Source: Spirobacillus cienkowskii
GTDB lineage: Bacteria; Bdellovibrionota_B; Oligoflexia; Silvanigrellales; Silvanigrellaceae
NCBI RefSeq assembly: GCF_037081835.1
Contig: NZ_CP146516.1
Location: forward strand, 62,001-126,000
Reading direction: 5' to 3'
Length of the DNA stretch: 64,000 bases
Both the position numbers and the translations under genes were made by a program. The notes beneath the pieces are model-generated. The model was not told the origin of the DNA and made no database searches. It worked only from the letters and a program-made list of their open reading frames with translations. This document shows positions 9,278 through 18,548 of this stretch, piece after piece; within the stretch, counting starts at the first letter, position 1; every line of letters starts with the position of its first letter.

Positions 9278-10021
9278 ATGCAAAAGAAGGCTATTATGCT
9301 TACAACTTTAAAAAAAATTATCTTAATTTTTTTAGCTACTTTCATTGTGATTTCGTGTAGTACAACCACTACCACATCTGATGAGCAGCCTAATGTTGTA
9401 AATAGTGTTCAAGCATCAGAACCTGAACAACAAGAAAAAAAAGTAGCCATCTCTTTAGACTATTCTGAAGGCTTAGTGCCTCCAACTAATCAGGGAGTAC
9501 TAATGCCATATTATGTTCAGGATGGAGATAATTTAATTAAAATAGCAAAGAAAATTTATGGTGATAGAAAGCTTTGGAAAAAAATATCAGAAATTAATAA
9601 TTTAATTGATCCCCACAAAATTTATGCTGGAGACGTTATATATTACGAAGCAAATGAGCAATCAAAACTTTTTGCCCAAACTTATGAAGGTGCTCCAAAA
9701 GCAAAAATTATTGTTAAAAAGGGTGATACTTTAACAAAAATTTCAAAAGTAATTTATGGGAAAACTAAAGACTGGAGAGTTTTGTGGAAAGAAAACCCTC
9801 ATATTTTAAATCCCGATAAAATTAAAGAAGGTGTCGAAATTTACTTTAGATCTAAAGTAATTACATCTCATGCGTATTCAATTATTAATTTAAATAATAA
9901 TATTAAAAATTTAGAATTAAAAAACAAGCAAAGTGATGAGAAAAAAACGTCAATGATAAATAAAGAATATCTTGAAAAAATTGATAAGGATAAAGAAGAA
10001 ATTAATCTAAATAAAGATTAA
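9278..10021 (+). CDS. Lipoprotein with two LysM peptidoglycan-binding domains
   Basis: Predicted lipoprotein: a Lys-containing N-terminus, a hydrophobic stretch (IILIFLATFIV) and a lipobox ending ISC, followed by a Thr-rich linker. Two LysM domains follow, each with a YVQDGD- or VKKGD-type start and an IYG...W...N pattern: about residues 85-130 and 145-190 of the mature region. LysM binds GlcNAc-containing glycans, so it probably attaches to the cell wall from the envelope. The start at 9278 has AAGGT seven bases upstream; in-frame ATGs at 9263 and 9296 are also possible. The Lys/Asn/Glu-rich C-terminal tail is probably disordered. It is divergent from the dcw operon. Confidence 0.85.
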   Translation: MQKKAIMLTTLKKIILIFLATFIVISCSTTTTTSDEQPNVVNSVQASEPEQQEKKVAISLDYSEGLVPPTNQGVLMPYYVQDGDNLIKIAKKIYGDRKLWKKISEINNLIDPHKIYAGDVIYYEANEQSKLFAQTYEGAPKAKIIVKKGDTLTKISKVIYGKTKDWRVLWKENPHILNPDKIKEGVEIYFRSKVITSHAYSIINLNNNIKNLELKNKQSDEKKTSMINKEYLEKIDKDKEEINLNKD

Positions 10022-10025
10022 TTTT

Positions 10026-11027
10026 TTACAATAAAAAAGAAAAATTATATTCGGTTTGATTACTATCAAAATTAAAAATTTTTTTTGATGATAAATTGCT
10101 ATCTATATCTCTAAAAGAAATAAGAATATTGTTAGGTGATAATTCTTTTGTTTCGTATAAATTTAATTTATCTTTAAAAAAATTTGGTGATTGAAAACAA
10201 AAGTTTATTAAGTTATTTTGAAAATAGTTTTGTTTTTTAGGTTTTAATTTGTTTTCAAAAAAGTTAAGACATTCTTTGTAACTTTTAGGTGTACCAATAT
10301 CAAACCAGTACTTATTTTTAGGATAGTTTAAATTTATAACTTTTTTATCTTGTGTTATTGCATTTTTGTAATAAATTTCAATGCTAGACTTTTTTTCGAT
10401 TGGTACTTGATTTAATAATTCATAGCCAATTATTTGGTGATTTGTAAATACAGTTGCATTGCTTGCATTTTTTAATAAGAAATTTTCTCCAAATCCTTGA
10501 ATATAATTTGAGTCTTTAGAAATCCATGTAGTATCTTTTCTTGGAAAATTAATTTTTTTTGTGCACATTAATGCATAATCTTCGCAATTTTTATTTTGCC
10601 ATGCTTTAATCATTTGTTGAATTGGAAAATTTGCAATAATGTCACCAGATACAACGATGACATTTCGTTTTGAATTTTTCTTATTATTTTTTGATAATTC
10701 ATGAAAAATTCTAGCAATTCCTCCTCCTGTTTCAAGTATTTCTTCTTCATAAAAAAATTCAATACGAGCAGGATCGTAACCATAAAATTTTGCCGCAAGA
10801 ATAATCTCTTGTTTTGTAATATGATCTAAATAATGTGTATTACAATAGACTTTTGGAAAGCCAAACTTAAAAAAAATTTCGATATTAATAAATGCAGCTG
10901 GCTTATTAATTATTGGACAAACAACTTTAGGAATATAGTTTGTTAATGGCTTTAGACGAGTTCCAAAACCAGCACACAAAACAATTGGGATAAATTTGTC
11001 AATTTCAGTTTTACTAACGCTAGTCAT
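10026..11027 (-). CDS. murU: Sugar-1-phosphate nucleotidyltransferase, probable MurU
   Basis: The N-terminus carries the nucleotidyltransferase motif LCAGFGTRLKPLT followed by PKVVCPIINKP, then a VVSGDII segment and FDIGTP near residue 240. In Pseudomonas, MurU makes UDP-MurNAc from MurNAc-1-phosphate during wall recycling. I assign MurU rather than a glucose- or mannose-1-phosphate enzyme because the AmgK-like kinase gene lies 9 bp upstream in the same direction, the arrangement of that pathway. At 333 residues it has about 90-100 extra C-terminal residues, rich in Asn, Phe and Lys, relative to Pseudomonas MurU. It converges with the LysM gene, 4 bp apart. Confidence 0.75.
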   Translation of the reverse strand: MTSVSKTEIDKFIPIVLCAGFGTRLKPLTNYIPKVVCPIINKPAAFINIEIFFKFGFPKVYCNTHYLDHITKQEIILAAKFYGYDPARIEFFYEEEILETGGGIARIFHELSKNNKKNSKRNVIVVSGDIIANFPIQQMIKAWQNKNCEDYALMCTKKINFPRKDTTWISKDSNYIQGFGENFLLKNASNATVFTNHQIIGYELLNQVPIEKKSSIEIYYKNAITQDKKVINLNYPKNKYWFDIGTPKSYKECLNFFENKLKPKKQNYFQNNLINFCFQSPNFFKDKLNLYETKELSPNNILISFRDIDSNLSSKKIFNFDSNQTEYNFSFLL

Positions 11028-11036
11028 AAAAAACCA

Positions 11037-12134
11037 TTATAAATATTTATTTATAAGTTTATCAAGTTTTCTAGAAAGTTCACCTTCAAATAGATTGTTA
11101 ATTAAACTATATAAATTTGGAAGCATATGTTTGATATCTGTTTCTTGGTGTACCTGAGCTTCTAAAGATGTTAGAATTTTAAGGGTATATTGTATGTATT
11201 GTAAATAATTATTTTTCCCTTTTTTTGTTGCTAAATATCCAAAACTACCAATGGCTTTTAAATTTCTTTGTAAACCCATTAATATTAACTCAAAATTAAA
11301 GCTAGTTTCACTAATTGGTGAAAAATTATTTTTTATTCTGATATTATTTAAATTAGTTAAGTAATGTTTAAAAAAGTGCTTTCTAGTCTCCCATGTTATT
11401 TTAACATAACTGTCACGTATCAGGCTTACAACATCATATGAATGAGGACCCATTCTGGCATCTTGAAAGTCTATCCAATAAATTTTTTTATCTTTTACCA
11501 TAATATTTCTAACATGGTAATCTCTATGACAGAGTACTTTTTCGCAATGATCTAATTTTAATGCTAAAAGTCTAAGATCTTCAAATAATTCTTTGTGACT
11601 TTGTTCAGAGATATTAAGGCCCATGAAACCGTTTAAAAAATGAACGACAAAAAAATTAAGCTCATAAAAAAACTTATCAAAATCAAAAAATCTTGTTTCC
11701 GCTGGATGTTCGATCTTAAAAACTGGATATTGAGCTAGCAGTAACAAATCTAAAGCTTGTTCATAGTATTTTAAAGTTTCTTGGCAATTAGGGTTATTAA
11801 TATCAAGATACTCTTCATTAATTAATGAATTTAAGAATATATCGCCAAGATCTTCGGTCCAAATGCAAGAGTTATTTTCATCAATTTCTAGTATTTTAGG
11901 AATTGGTATATTCATTCTTGTTAAAGCACTATGCATTCCTATCCAGCTAATCGGATCTCCTCCATATCCCCCTTCCCATTTGGGAAATTGCATGCATAAA
12001 GCACTTAGGTTGTTGTCAACTAATCTAAAAAATTTTCTATCGCTTGCATCGCCCGCAATCAGGATCAAGAATGGTTTTTTATGAATTTCAGGGTGACTGG
12101 AATCTTGTATTTTAAAATCTTGAATTCTAAGCAT
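11037..12134 (-). CDS. amgK: Anomeric sugar kinase AmgK-like (aminoglycoside phosphotransferase fold)
   Basis: Choline/aminoglycoside-kinase-fold protein of 365 residues. An N-terminal GDASDRKFFRL nucleotide-loop region is followed by the Brenner-type catalytic segment LCHRDYHVRNIM and the metal-binding WIDFQDARMGP motif near residue 225. This combination matches the AmgK group, which phosphorylates MurNAc or GlcNAc at the anomeric carbon. The downstream MurU-like gene would then make UDP-MurNAc, a recycling route that bypasses MurA. Substrate is inferred from family resemblance and pairing. Confidence 0.78.
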   Translation of the reverse strand: MLRIQDFKIQDSSHPEIHKKPFLILIAGDASDRKFFRLVDNNLSALCMQFPKWEGGYGGDPISWIGMHSALTRMNIPIPKILEIDENNSCIWTEDLGDIFLNSLINEEYLDINNPNCQETLKYYEQALDLLLLAQYPVFKIEHPAETRFFDFDKFFYELNFFVVHFLNGFMGLNISEQSHKELFEDLRLLALKLDHCEKVLCHRDYHVRNIMVKDKKIYWIDFQDARMGPHSYDVVSLIRDSYVKITWETRKHFFKHYLTNLNNIRIKNNFSPISETSFNFELILMGLQRNLKAIGSFGYLATKKGKNNYLQYIQYTLKILTSLEAQVHQETDIKHMLPNLYSLINNLFEGELSRKLDKLINKYL

Positions 12135-12302
12135 AGTTTATAATGATTTCCTATGAAGTGAAAGATTTCTTGTCAAATTATTTCTTTAGCTAATTTGCTT
12201 ATCTCACAAACAGATAAAGCTATTTGCTGTAACAAGTGATCCATAATTGTAATTGTGTTACAGAGTTGTGTGATTCGTCAACCCATTAGAAAGGTTTTTA
12301 TA

Positions 12303-14714
12303 GTGGAAGTTATTTCGATTCGTGGCGCAAACGAGCATAATTTAAAAAATATTGATGTTGATATACCCAAAAATAAGATGGTTGTTTTTACTGGTGTAAG
12401 TGGTTCCGGTAAGAGCAGCTTAGTTTTTGACACTATTTATTCTGAGGCATTTAGACGTTTTATCGATTCGAGCCAGACTTCGGTCTATATGATGAGCGGG
12501 TCTAGTTTTACAAAACGAGCTCGCGCAAAATTTCGTTCTATATCTGGCCTTCCTCCTGCGCTGGGGCTGTCGCAAAAACAAGGAGTTGCAGGACGTCTTT
12601 CTACTGTTGGGACAATATCGAGTGTTTCTGATTTATTAAGAGTTTATTTTGCAGCTTTTGGAGATATTTATTGCTACAATTGTGATATTCCATTAAAACC
12701 TATTACTTTTAACGAATTATGTGATAAAATATTTAATGATTTTCAAAATAAGAAAATCAAAATAATAGCTCCAATATGTGAAAAAAGAAAAGGTAAATTT
12801 TCTGACGAAATTGAAAAATTTAGAGAATTAGGTTTTTCAAAATTAAGAATAAATGGAAATATTTTTGACTTACAAGATGATAATGAGTCTATCAAAGTAG
12901 ATTCAAAAAAACTGAATACTATTGACGTTATTATTGATTTTGTAGTTATTTCTATAGATAAGAAACAAAGAATTGAAAGAGCAATTTATCAAGCCCTAGA
13001 ATATGGAAAAGGCATGGTAAAGATTGAGACTTCAAATTATGAAAACTTATTTAATACAAATTCAAGTTGCCCACAGTGTGGTGAAAGTGCTCCTAAGTTA
13101 GATCCTCGCTATTTTAGTCATTCTTCATTAGGTAAATGTGCAAAGTGTGATGGTGAAGGGACTTCAAAAAAGGGATACTCAGCAGATTTATTCCCTTGTA
13201 AAAGCTGTTTAGGTTCTCGTTTAGATACAAAACTTTCAAGCGTAAGAATTCATGATAAAACTTTTCAAGATCTGCATTATATGACTATGATAGAACTTTT
13301 AAATTACGTTGAAAATATTTTAAAAAATCATGTTAGTAATGATAAAGCAAAAAATAAAATTTATCTTGAACTACATAATTCTTTATTAAGTATAAATAAA
13401 ATTGGATTAAATCATCTTACTTTAAACCGTTCAGGATCTAGTTTGTCACCAGGAGATTTGCAAAGATTAAGACTTGCATCAATGATTTCAAATAAACTGA
13501 ATGGTGTTTTGTATGTAATGGATGAGCCTTGTCAAGGACTAAACGAAGAAGAAGTAAAGCAATTAGCACAAGTTCTTAAAGAAATAGTAAATAATGGTGC
13601 ATCAATAATAGCTGTTGAACATCACCCAGAATTTTTAAAATTTTCTGATGCTATTTTTCTTATGGGTCCCCAGGCAGGGGTAAATGGCGGAAAGATTATT
13701 TCTTATATTTCAAATAAAATAGATTTAGATAAATTTAATAAAGAGAGTTTTATTAAATTTAATAATAAATTATCCGATGAAAAAAATAAAATAAAAGAAA
13801 TAAAATCAAATATTACTTTTAATAACATTAATATTAGAAACTTAAAAAATTTAAATATTTCTATTTATCAAAATAATATTAACATTATTAGAGGAAAATC
13901 AGGATTTGGTAAAGGAACGTTTTTAGAATATTGTGTTCTGCCTTCACTATATTTTTTGGGAGGTAAATCATTAGATTCTGAGGAAATTTTAAAAATAGAT
14001 TTTAAAAATTTTTGCAAATTTAATTCAGTTGGTGACATTAAAGTGAATGTTGTGGGTTATGTAAGACCTGGTAGTATGACTCGAAGCTCCAGACGCAGCG
14101 TAGCTTCAGCACTTGATGTTCTGAAACCCCTTAGAGAGCTATTTTCCTCGTTACCGTCAAGCCAGGTGTTGGGTTTGACAGAAAGTCACTTTTCTTGGAA
14201 TTCTAAGCAAGGAAGGTGTGAAAATTGCGAAGGAAGAGGTTATATTGAGCTACCACAAAAATACTCTGAGCCAATTAAAGTTGAATGTGAAACGTGCTTT
14301 GGTTCAAAATTAACAGCAAGAAGCTTACTTCCTAGATACAAAGGCCTTAATTTTGCAGACATCATGTCTTTAAATTTGGAACAAGCAATACAATTACTTG
14401 AAAATCATAAGCTTATAACAAATAAAATTGCTAAAGCATGTCAGTTTGGCTTGGGATACATTCAGTTGGGTCAGGGTATGGACAGTTTAAGTGGCGGTGA
14501 GCTTCAAAGGTTAAATTTAACGATTCATCTTAAAAGAGCAAGTTTAGAAGGAGCTTGGTTTATTTTAATGCATCCAAGTACTGGTTTGCATGCACCAGAC
14601 ATTAATGTTTTAGGTGAACTTATGTCTGTTATGCGATCGAAAGGAGCTACTTTTGTCCTTGTTGAAAATAGGGAAGAATTTTTATTTTTTGCAGATCATA
14701 TAATTGATTTTTAA
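12303..14714 (+). CDS. UvrA-like ABC ATPase with a degenerate second ATPase site
   Basis: Related to UvrA, the damage-recognition ATPase of nucleotide excision repair. The start is the GTG at 12303, with AGAAAGG eight bases upstream and a protein beginning EVISIRGANEHNLKNI as in UvrA. ATPase domain I keeps GVSGSGKSS and MDEPCQGL, but its signature is LSPGDLQRLRL instead of LSGGE. Domain II keeps LSGGELQRL but has GKSGFGKGT in place of a canonical Walker A, and MHPSTGLH where DEPTTGLH is expected. Zinc-type CxxC pairs remain (CPQC, CAKC, CENC, CETC). At 803 residues it is about 130 shorter than standard UvrA. I read it as a diverged paralogue, not the housekeeping UvrA. Confidence 0.82.
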   Translation: MEVISIRGANEHNLKNIDVDIPKNKMVVFTGVSGSGKSSLVFDTIYSEAFRRFIDSSQTSVYMMSGSSFTKRARAKFRSISGLPPALGLSQKQGVAGRLSTVGTISSVSDLLRVYFAAFGDIYCYNCDIPLKPITFNELCDKIFNDFQNKKIKIIAPICEKRKGKFSDEIEKFRELGFSKLRINGNIFDLQDDNESIKVDSKKLNTIDVIIDFVVISIDKKQRIERAIYQALEYGKGMVKIETSNYENLFNTNSSCPQCGESAPKLDPRYFSHSSLGKCAKCDGEGTSKKGYSADLFPCKSCLGSRLDTKLSSVRIHDKTFQDLHYMTMIELLNYVENILKNHVSNDKAKNKIYLELHNSLLSINKIGLNHLTLNRSGSSLSPGDLQRLRLASMISNKLNGVLYVMDEPCQGLNEEEVKQLAQVLKEIVNNGASIIAVEHHPEFLKFSDAIFLMGPQAGVNGGKIISYISNKIDLDKFNKESFIKFNNKLSDEKNKIKEIKSNITFNNINIRNLKNLNISIYQNNINIIRGKSGFGKGTFLEYCVLPSLYFLGGKSLDSEEILKIDFKNFCKFNSVGDIKVNVVGYVRPGSMTRSSRRSVASALDVLKPLRELFSSLPSSQVLGLTESHFSWNSKQGRCENCEGRGYIELPQKYSEPIKVECETCFGSKLTARSLLPRYKGLNFADIMSLNLEQAIQLLENHKLITNKIAKACQFGLGYIQLGQGMDSLSGGELQRLNLTIHLKRASLEGAWFILMHPSTGLHAPDINVLGELMSVMRSKGATFVLVENREEFLFFADHIIDF

Positions 14715-14872
14715 TGTATGAATGTTAGCTAATATCTTTTAATTTATTTATTTTGGAAAAAATTGCCCCCTATTTTTTTCAGCTCTAGTATTTCTTTTTT
14801 TAATTAATTTAATTTTTTTTAATTCCGAATATTTTTTAGTATTGAAAAATTTGAATTGTTGGGGGTGTTTTC

Positions 14873-15979
14873 ATGCCAGAGAGGTTTCATGATTTTTCAG
14901 TCGCTAAACTTGAAATGCTTTCAAACTCTTTTTGGAGAGAAATTAATCCATCAGCTAAATCTTGTGTTTCTTTAATAAAACTTCTTGAAGTATATGCTTC
15001 TAAAGAAAATTGGGAACAAGTTATTAATTTGTCATCAAGAGCTGTTTTACATCTAGATAAAATTTATGACAGAGCAGATTTTTACCATATTTGGATTTGC
15101 GCTTTAAAAGATTCGTTTGATAAAGATGGATTAGTTTTATTAGGTAGACATCTTTTTAGAATGAGATTTTTTCATCCTGTTTTTTTATCACTTTCTTTAA
15201 TTTCATTTTCTTTTGCTTCAAAAAATAAGATTGCTAGAAAAATATATTTTTATTTAAAAAAGACAAAAGGGATTGAAAATCGTTTCTATTTTGAAGCTAT
15301 AGGACTTTTTTTTGCTTCACAAAAAACTATAGAGTCTATTAAAATGGGGCTTTTCTATTTAAGAAAAGTAACTTCTGAAAAAAAATGTAGCTATTTTTCT
15401 CTTAGAAACTATTTGCGAGTACTTTCTGAAAAAAATTATGTTAATGAAATGACTGAAGTATATAATGTTATGCATGAAAGATTTCCATTTGCGCAAGAGC
15501 CGTATTTGGTTGCAACTTTAATTGCAATAGACAATAGTGATTGGAAAGAAGCTATTAGAGTTTTAAATCAAATAATTCTTGATAATCCAGCAAATAGTAG
15601 CGCAATTCTTTCATTATGCCAATGCTATAATGAAATTGGAGATTATTTGATGACTGTTGAATTATTATCCAAAAATAAAGATACATTTATAGATAATGAA
15701 TATGATTATAATTGTTTATTGGGAATGACATTAAAAAAGATAGTTGATATTGATTTTGATAAAAATTTGCATCAATTAGCAATCCGTCATTTACAAAAAA
15801 GCTATAATTTGGCAAAGTTTTTTAAATTTCCATATTATAGTATAGAAAAAGAATTGAATGATTTAAAAAATGATAAAAATCAAAAAATCTATGATGATGT
15901 TGAAATTAATGTCATTAATGTTATTAATGAACAAGCATCAGAAGCTAATAGTTTATTTAATGATAGAAAAGTTGGTTAA
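14873..15979 (+). CDS. TPR-like helical-repeat protein of unknown function
   Basis: I do not recognise a named family. The 368-residue protein has no signal peptide and is largely helical. Pairs of helices recur with TPR-like spacing; the clearest is at about residues 220-255 (DWKEAIRVLNQIILDNPANS, then LCQCYNEIGDY). The rest has alternating aromatic and small residues in the same style, so a scaffold or adaptor role is plausible. GGGGGTG precedes the ATG. It stands alone, converging with the frameshifted gene that ends 7 bp away. Confidence 0.7.
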   Translation: MPERFHDFSVAKLEMLSNSFWREINPSAKSCVSLIKLLEVYASKENWEQVINLSSRAVLHLDKIYDRADFYHIWICALKDSFDKDGLVLLGRHLFRMRFFHPVFLSLSLISFSFASKNKIARKIYFYLKKTKGIENRFYFEAIGLFFASQKTIESIKMGLFYLRKVTSEKKCSYFSLRNYLRVLSEKNYVNEMTEVYNVMHERFPFAQEPYLVATLIAIDNSDWKEAIRVLNQIILDNPANSSAILSLCQCYNEIGDYLMTVELLSKNKDTFIDNEYDYNCLLGMTLKKIVDIDFDKNLHQLAIRHLQKSYNLAKFFKFPYYSIEKELNDLKNDKNQKIYDDVEINVINVINEQASEANSLFNDRKVG

Positions 15980-15986
15980 TTAAAAA

Positions 15987-16728
15987 TTAATATGAATCAA
16001 TAATTTTTTTGTATTCACTAGTTTTTATAAATTCTCTGCTCGCATTATCAATTTTTTTTAATAATTCATCATTAAAATCTTTTTTATAAATAATATATAG
16101 CTTAGTTTCATTTATTGGTTTTGGTACTTTTACTAAATTTTTAAAATTTGAAATATTTTGTTTTCTATATTCTTTAAATTGAACTTCATTAGCTACAAAA
16201 AAACTAGATTCATTTTTAATTACAGATTCAACACATGATTCTTAAATCAAACTTTGAAATTTTATTTAATTCTTTTTTGTTGATCATTTCTTGGATATCA
16301 TTTTCTATATAATATCCAACAGAAGAACAATAAGTACCTCCTTTAAAATCAATTAAATTTTTATTATCCTTATAATTTTTATTTGTATAAACATAAATTT
16401 TGGAATTGTATAAGTAAACTTTTGAATATTTAACTTCTGTTGCCCGTTCATCTGTATAAGCGTAAGGAAAAGATGCGTCGTATTTTTGTATTTTTACAAG
16501 CTCATAACCTCTTGCCCAAGGAAGAAATTCAAGCTCAAAAGGTATATTTATCTTTTTTAACAAAGACTTTACAATTGCTGTAAACATTCCTCCATCTTTG
16601 AGTTTTTCATCACTAAAAGGTGCAAAATCATTACCAGTGACTAATTTTAGTTTTTCTATTGGATGGACGTTAGCTGTATAAAATAATAATGTTAATAATA
16701 ATGAAATTTTAGGTAATTTATTTATCAT
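15987..16728 (-). pseudogene. Frameshifted periplasmic solute-binding protein (SBP_bac_3-like)
   Basis: Minus-strand reading from 16728 gives a signal peptide (KISLLLTLLFYTANVHP), then a family-3-type start (KLVTGNDFAPFSDEKLKDGG) and a FLPWARGYELVK segment. This frame stops near 16228 after FDLRIMC. One extra base near 16240-16245 restores a second frame that continues ESCVESVIKNESSFFVANE and runs to a stop at 15987, completing a protein of about 247 residues, normal for periplasmic amino-acid-binding proteins or their sensory relatives. The break may be a true inactivating mutation or a sequencing error in TTAAG. No transporter genes are nearby. Confidence 0.82.
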
Positions 16729-16751
16729 TTTTATAATTCTCCAATTATTTA

Positions 16752-17840
16752 TTAAGCGGGTTCATTATTTTCTTTTCCTTTTATCAAATCAGTATCAACT
16801 TTTTCTCTTAAAATTATTTTCCATGTTGATAAGCCAACTATTAAACCAAATATGACAAATAAAATATAAAATAGGGGATTAAAAAACACAGATAATGTTA
16901 AACAAAGAAAACCGAGAGTTCCTGCAACAATCATATTAGTCATAACTTTGTCCGAAGAGTTTAGCGGTAATTCTGCATCAAGTACAGCTTTAGTATAACC
17001 TTGGACTAATATTCTTCGTTCTCTTACTGTTGTAAAAAATTTAAACATACTTTTAGGTGAAAATGAATATCTAATATACCAAAATGGCAAGTGTACCATG
17101 TGTAGGCCAACTATTTCGATTTCTGTTCTGTGTTCATATAAAGTACCAACTTTTGTTTTTGCTATTCTTCGATGATATTCACTTATTTGATCTTTGGCTC
17201 TAGTGATTGCAGATGATTCTTTGCTTTGAATGCTTGCTACTGCAATTTCGTTTGCATGTTCGTATTTAAATGGAACCTTAGATTCGTAAATAGGTTTAAT
17301 TCCTTCATCCTGCACCCCCATTGTTTCATCGAGTGGAAAACCTTCCCAATCTATTGAGACACTTTCTCTTGGGTGGTGCAATCGCTCCATTCCCCAGTGT
17401 TCTTTTGGAGATTTTCTTGCAAGGATTGCCCAGCGGTATCTCCTGCTAAATCGTCCTTCTTCTTTTAAAAATCCTGATGCTAAATCTCTAACGCGGCCTG
17501 GATATAAATTTTTTTTGGCGCTATGTCCGCTCCAAAACGTATGTGCTTCTACAGAAATTATCCAATAAGGTAGAAATACTCCATATGAGCCCAATATGCT
17601 AAATTCACTTTTAATTTTTGATGGATTATGATAGCGATTGGTTATCCATTCATTAAAGATTTCGTCTATATTTTCTTTTTTTATGTTAGATGAAATTATA
17701 TAATGATCACCAATTAAATCTTTTGCCCCTTCTTCTGGGTCAATGATAAAACCAGCAGAACAAAAAGGACATAAATGAATATAGTCATCTGGATTGTATT
17801 CAAAAGACGCTTGGCATGATGCACAAGATACTTCAAACAT
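16752..17840 (-). CDS. Zinc-ribbon membrane protein of unknown function
   Basis: No named family recognised. The N-terminus has two Cys pairs (SCASC at about residues 5-9 and CPFC at about 24-27), the layout of a rubredoxin-like zinc ribbon. A long, Trp/Tyr- and Arg-rich central region follows (residues 60-270), then two closely spaced hydrophobic segments near residues 300-345. A soluble metal-binding head tethered by two C-terminal helices is the simplest topology. It lies 23 bp upstream of the frameshifted binding-protein gene. Confidence 0.65.
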   Translation of the reverse strand: MFEVSCASCQASFEYNPDDYIHLCPFCSAGFIIDPEEGAKDLIGDHYIISSNIKKENIDEIFNEWITNRYHNPSKIKSEFSILGSYGVFLPYWIISVEAHTFWSGHSAKKNLYPGRVRDLASGFLKEEGRFSRRYRWAILARKSPKEHWGMERLHHPRESVSIDWEGFPLDETMGVQDEGIKPIYESKVPFKYEHANEIAVASIQSKESSAITRAKDQISEYHRRIAKTKVGTLYEHRTEIEIVGLHMVHLPFWYIRYSFSPKSMFKFFTTVRERRILVQGYTKAVLDAELPLNSSDKVMTNMIVAGTLGFLCLTLSVFFNPLFYILFVIFGLIVGLSTWKIILREKVDTDLIKGKENNEPA

Positions 17841-17934
17841 TTTAAAATATCCTTTTTAAGTAACAATAATAATTTAATATTATAAAAATATTTTAAAAAC
17901 TTGTAGAAGAAATTTAGGAATGAGTGTCAATCTT

Positions 17935-18546
17935 TTAGTTATGACTAAATCTTTTGGTTAAATGCAAAATGAGTTTGTGGGTTTGTTTTTCAAGATTTTG
18001 AAATGATTTAGAATTATCAATTACGAAGTCGGCATGGGTAATTTTTTCACTATCAGGCATTTGAGTATGGATAATTTTTTTTGCTTCGGAGACTGAAATT
18101 TTTCTTTTTTCTTCAAGTCTTTTTAGTTTTACAGATTCATCGGCTACAACAACAATACAAAAATCAAAACTACTTTGCCTTTTAAGCTCTAAAATTAAAG
18201 ATGCTTCGTAAAAAACCCAAGCAGAGGGGGCAATTTTGTTAAGTACTTCTAATCTTGAATTATACAGTTCCAATATTGCCGGGTGCAAAATACTTTCTAA
18301 TGATTTTTTTAATTTTGGTTTAGAAAATACTTGATTACGAATATAATCTCTATTTAAAATTCCAGGACTAATAAACACAGAATCACCAAAAATTGTTTTA
18401 ATTCTTGCTTGCACTTCTGGAAAAAATAACACCTCACGAGAAAATAAATCTGCGTCCCAAACGCAATAACCTTTTTTTGCTAATATTTTAGAAAGTGTTG
18501 ATTTTCCAGAACCAATACCTCCTGTAATTGCAATCTTTTTACACAT
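17935..18546 (-). CDS. coaE: Dephospho-CoA kinase
   Basis: Last step of coenzyme A synthesis: ATP-dependent phosphorylation of the ribose 3'-OH of dephospho-CoA. The P-loop AITGGIGSGKSTLSK is at residues 6-20, followed by the CoaE-type DADLFSREV, a HPAI motif in the lid region and VFYEASLILE. The 203-residue length is standard. It starts 2 bp after the preceding Asn/Gln-rich gene and is probably co-transcribed with it. Confidence 0.96.
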   Translation of the reverse strand: MCKKIAITGGIGSGKSTLSKILAKKGYCVWDADLFSREVLFFPEVQARIKTIFGDSVFISPGILNRDYIRNQVFSKPKLKKSLESILHPAILELYNSRLEVLNKIAPSAWVFYEASLILELKRQSSFDFCIVVVADESVKLKRLEEKRKISVSEAKKIIHTQMPDSEKITHADFVIDNSKSFQNLEKQTHKLILHLTKRFSHN

Positions 18547-18548
18547 AA

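Noticed and set aside
12255-12302. Upstream GTG extension of the UvrA-like gene
   Set aside because: No ribosome-binding site, and UvrA homology begins at the GTG at 12303, which has one.
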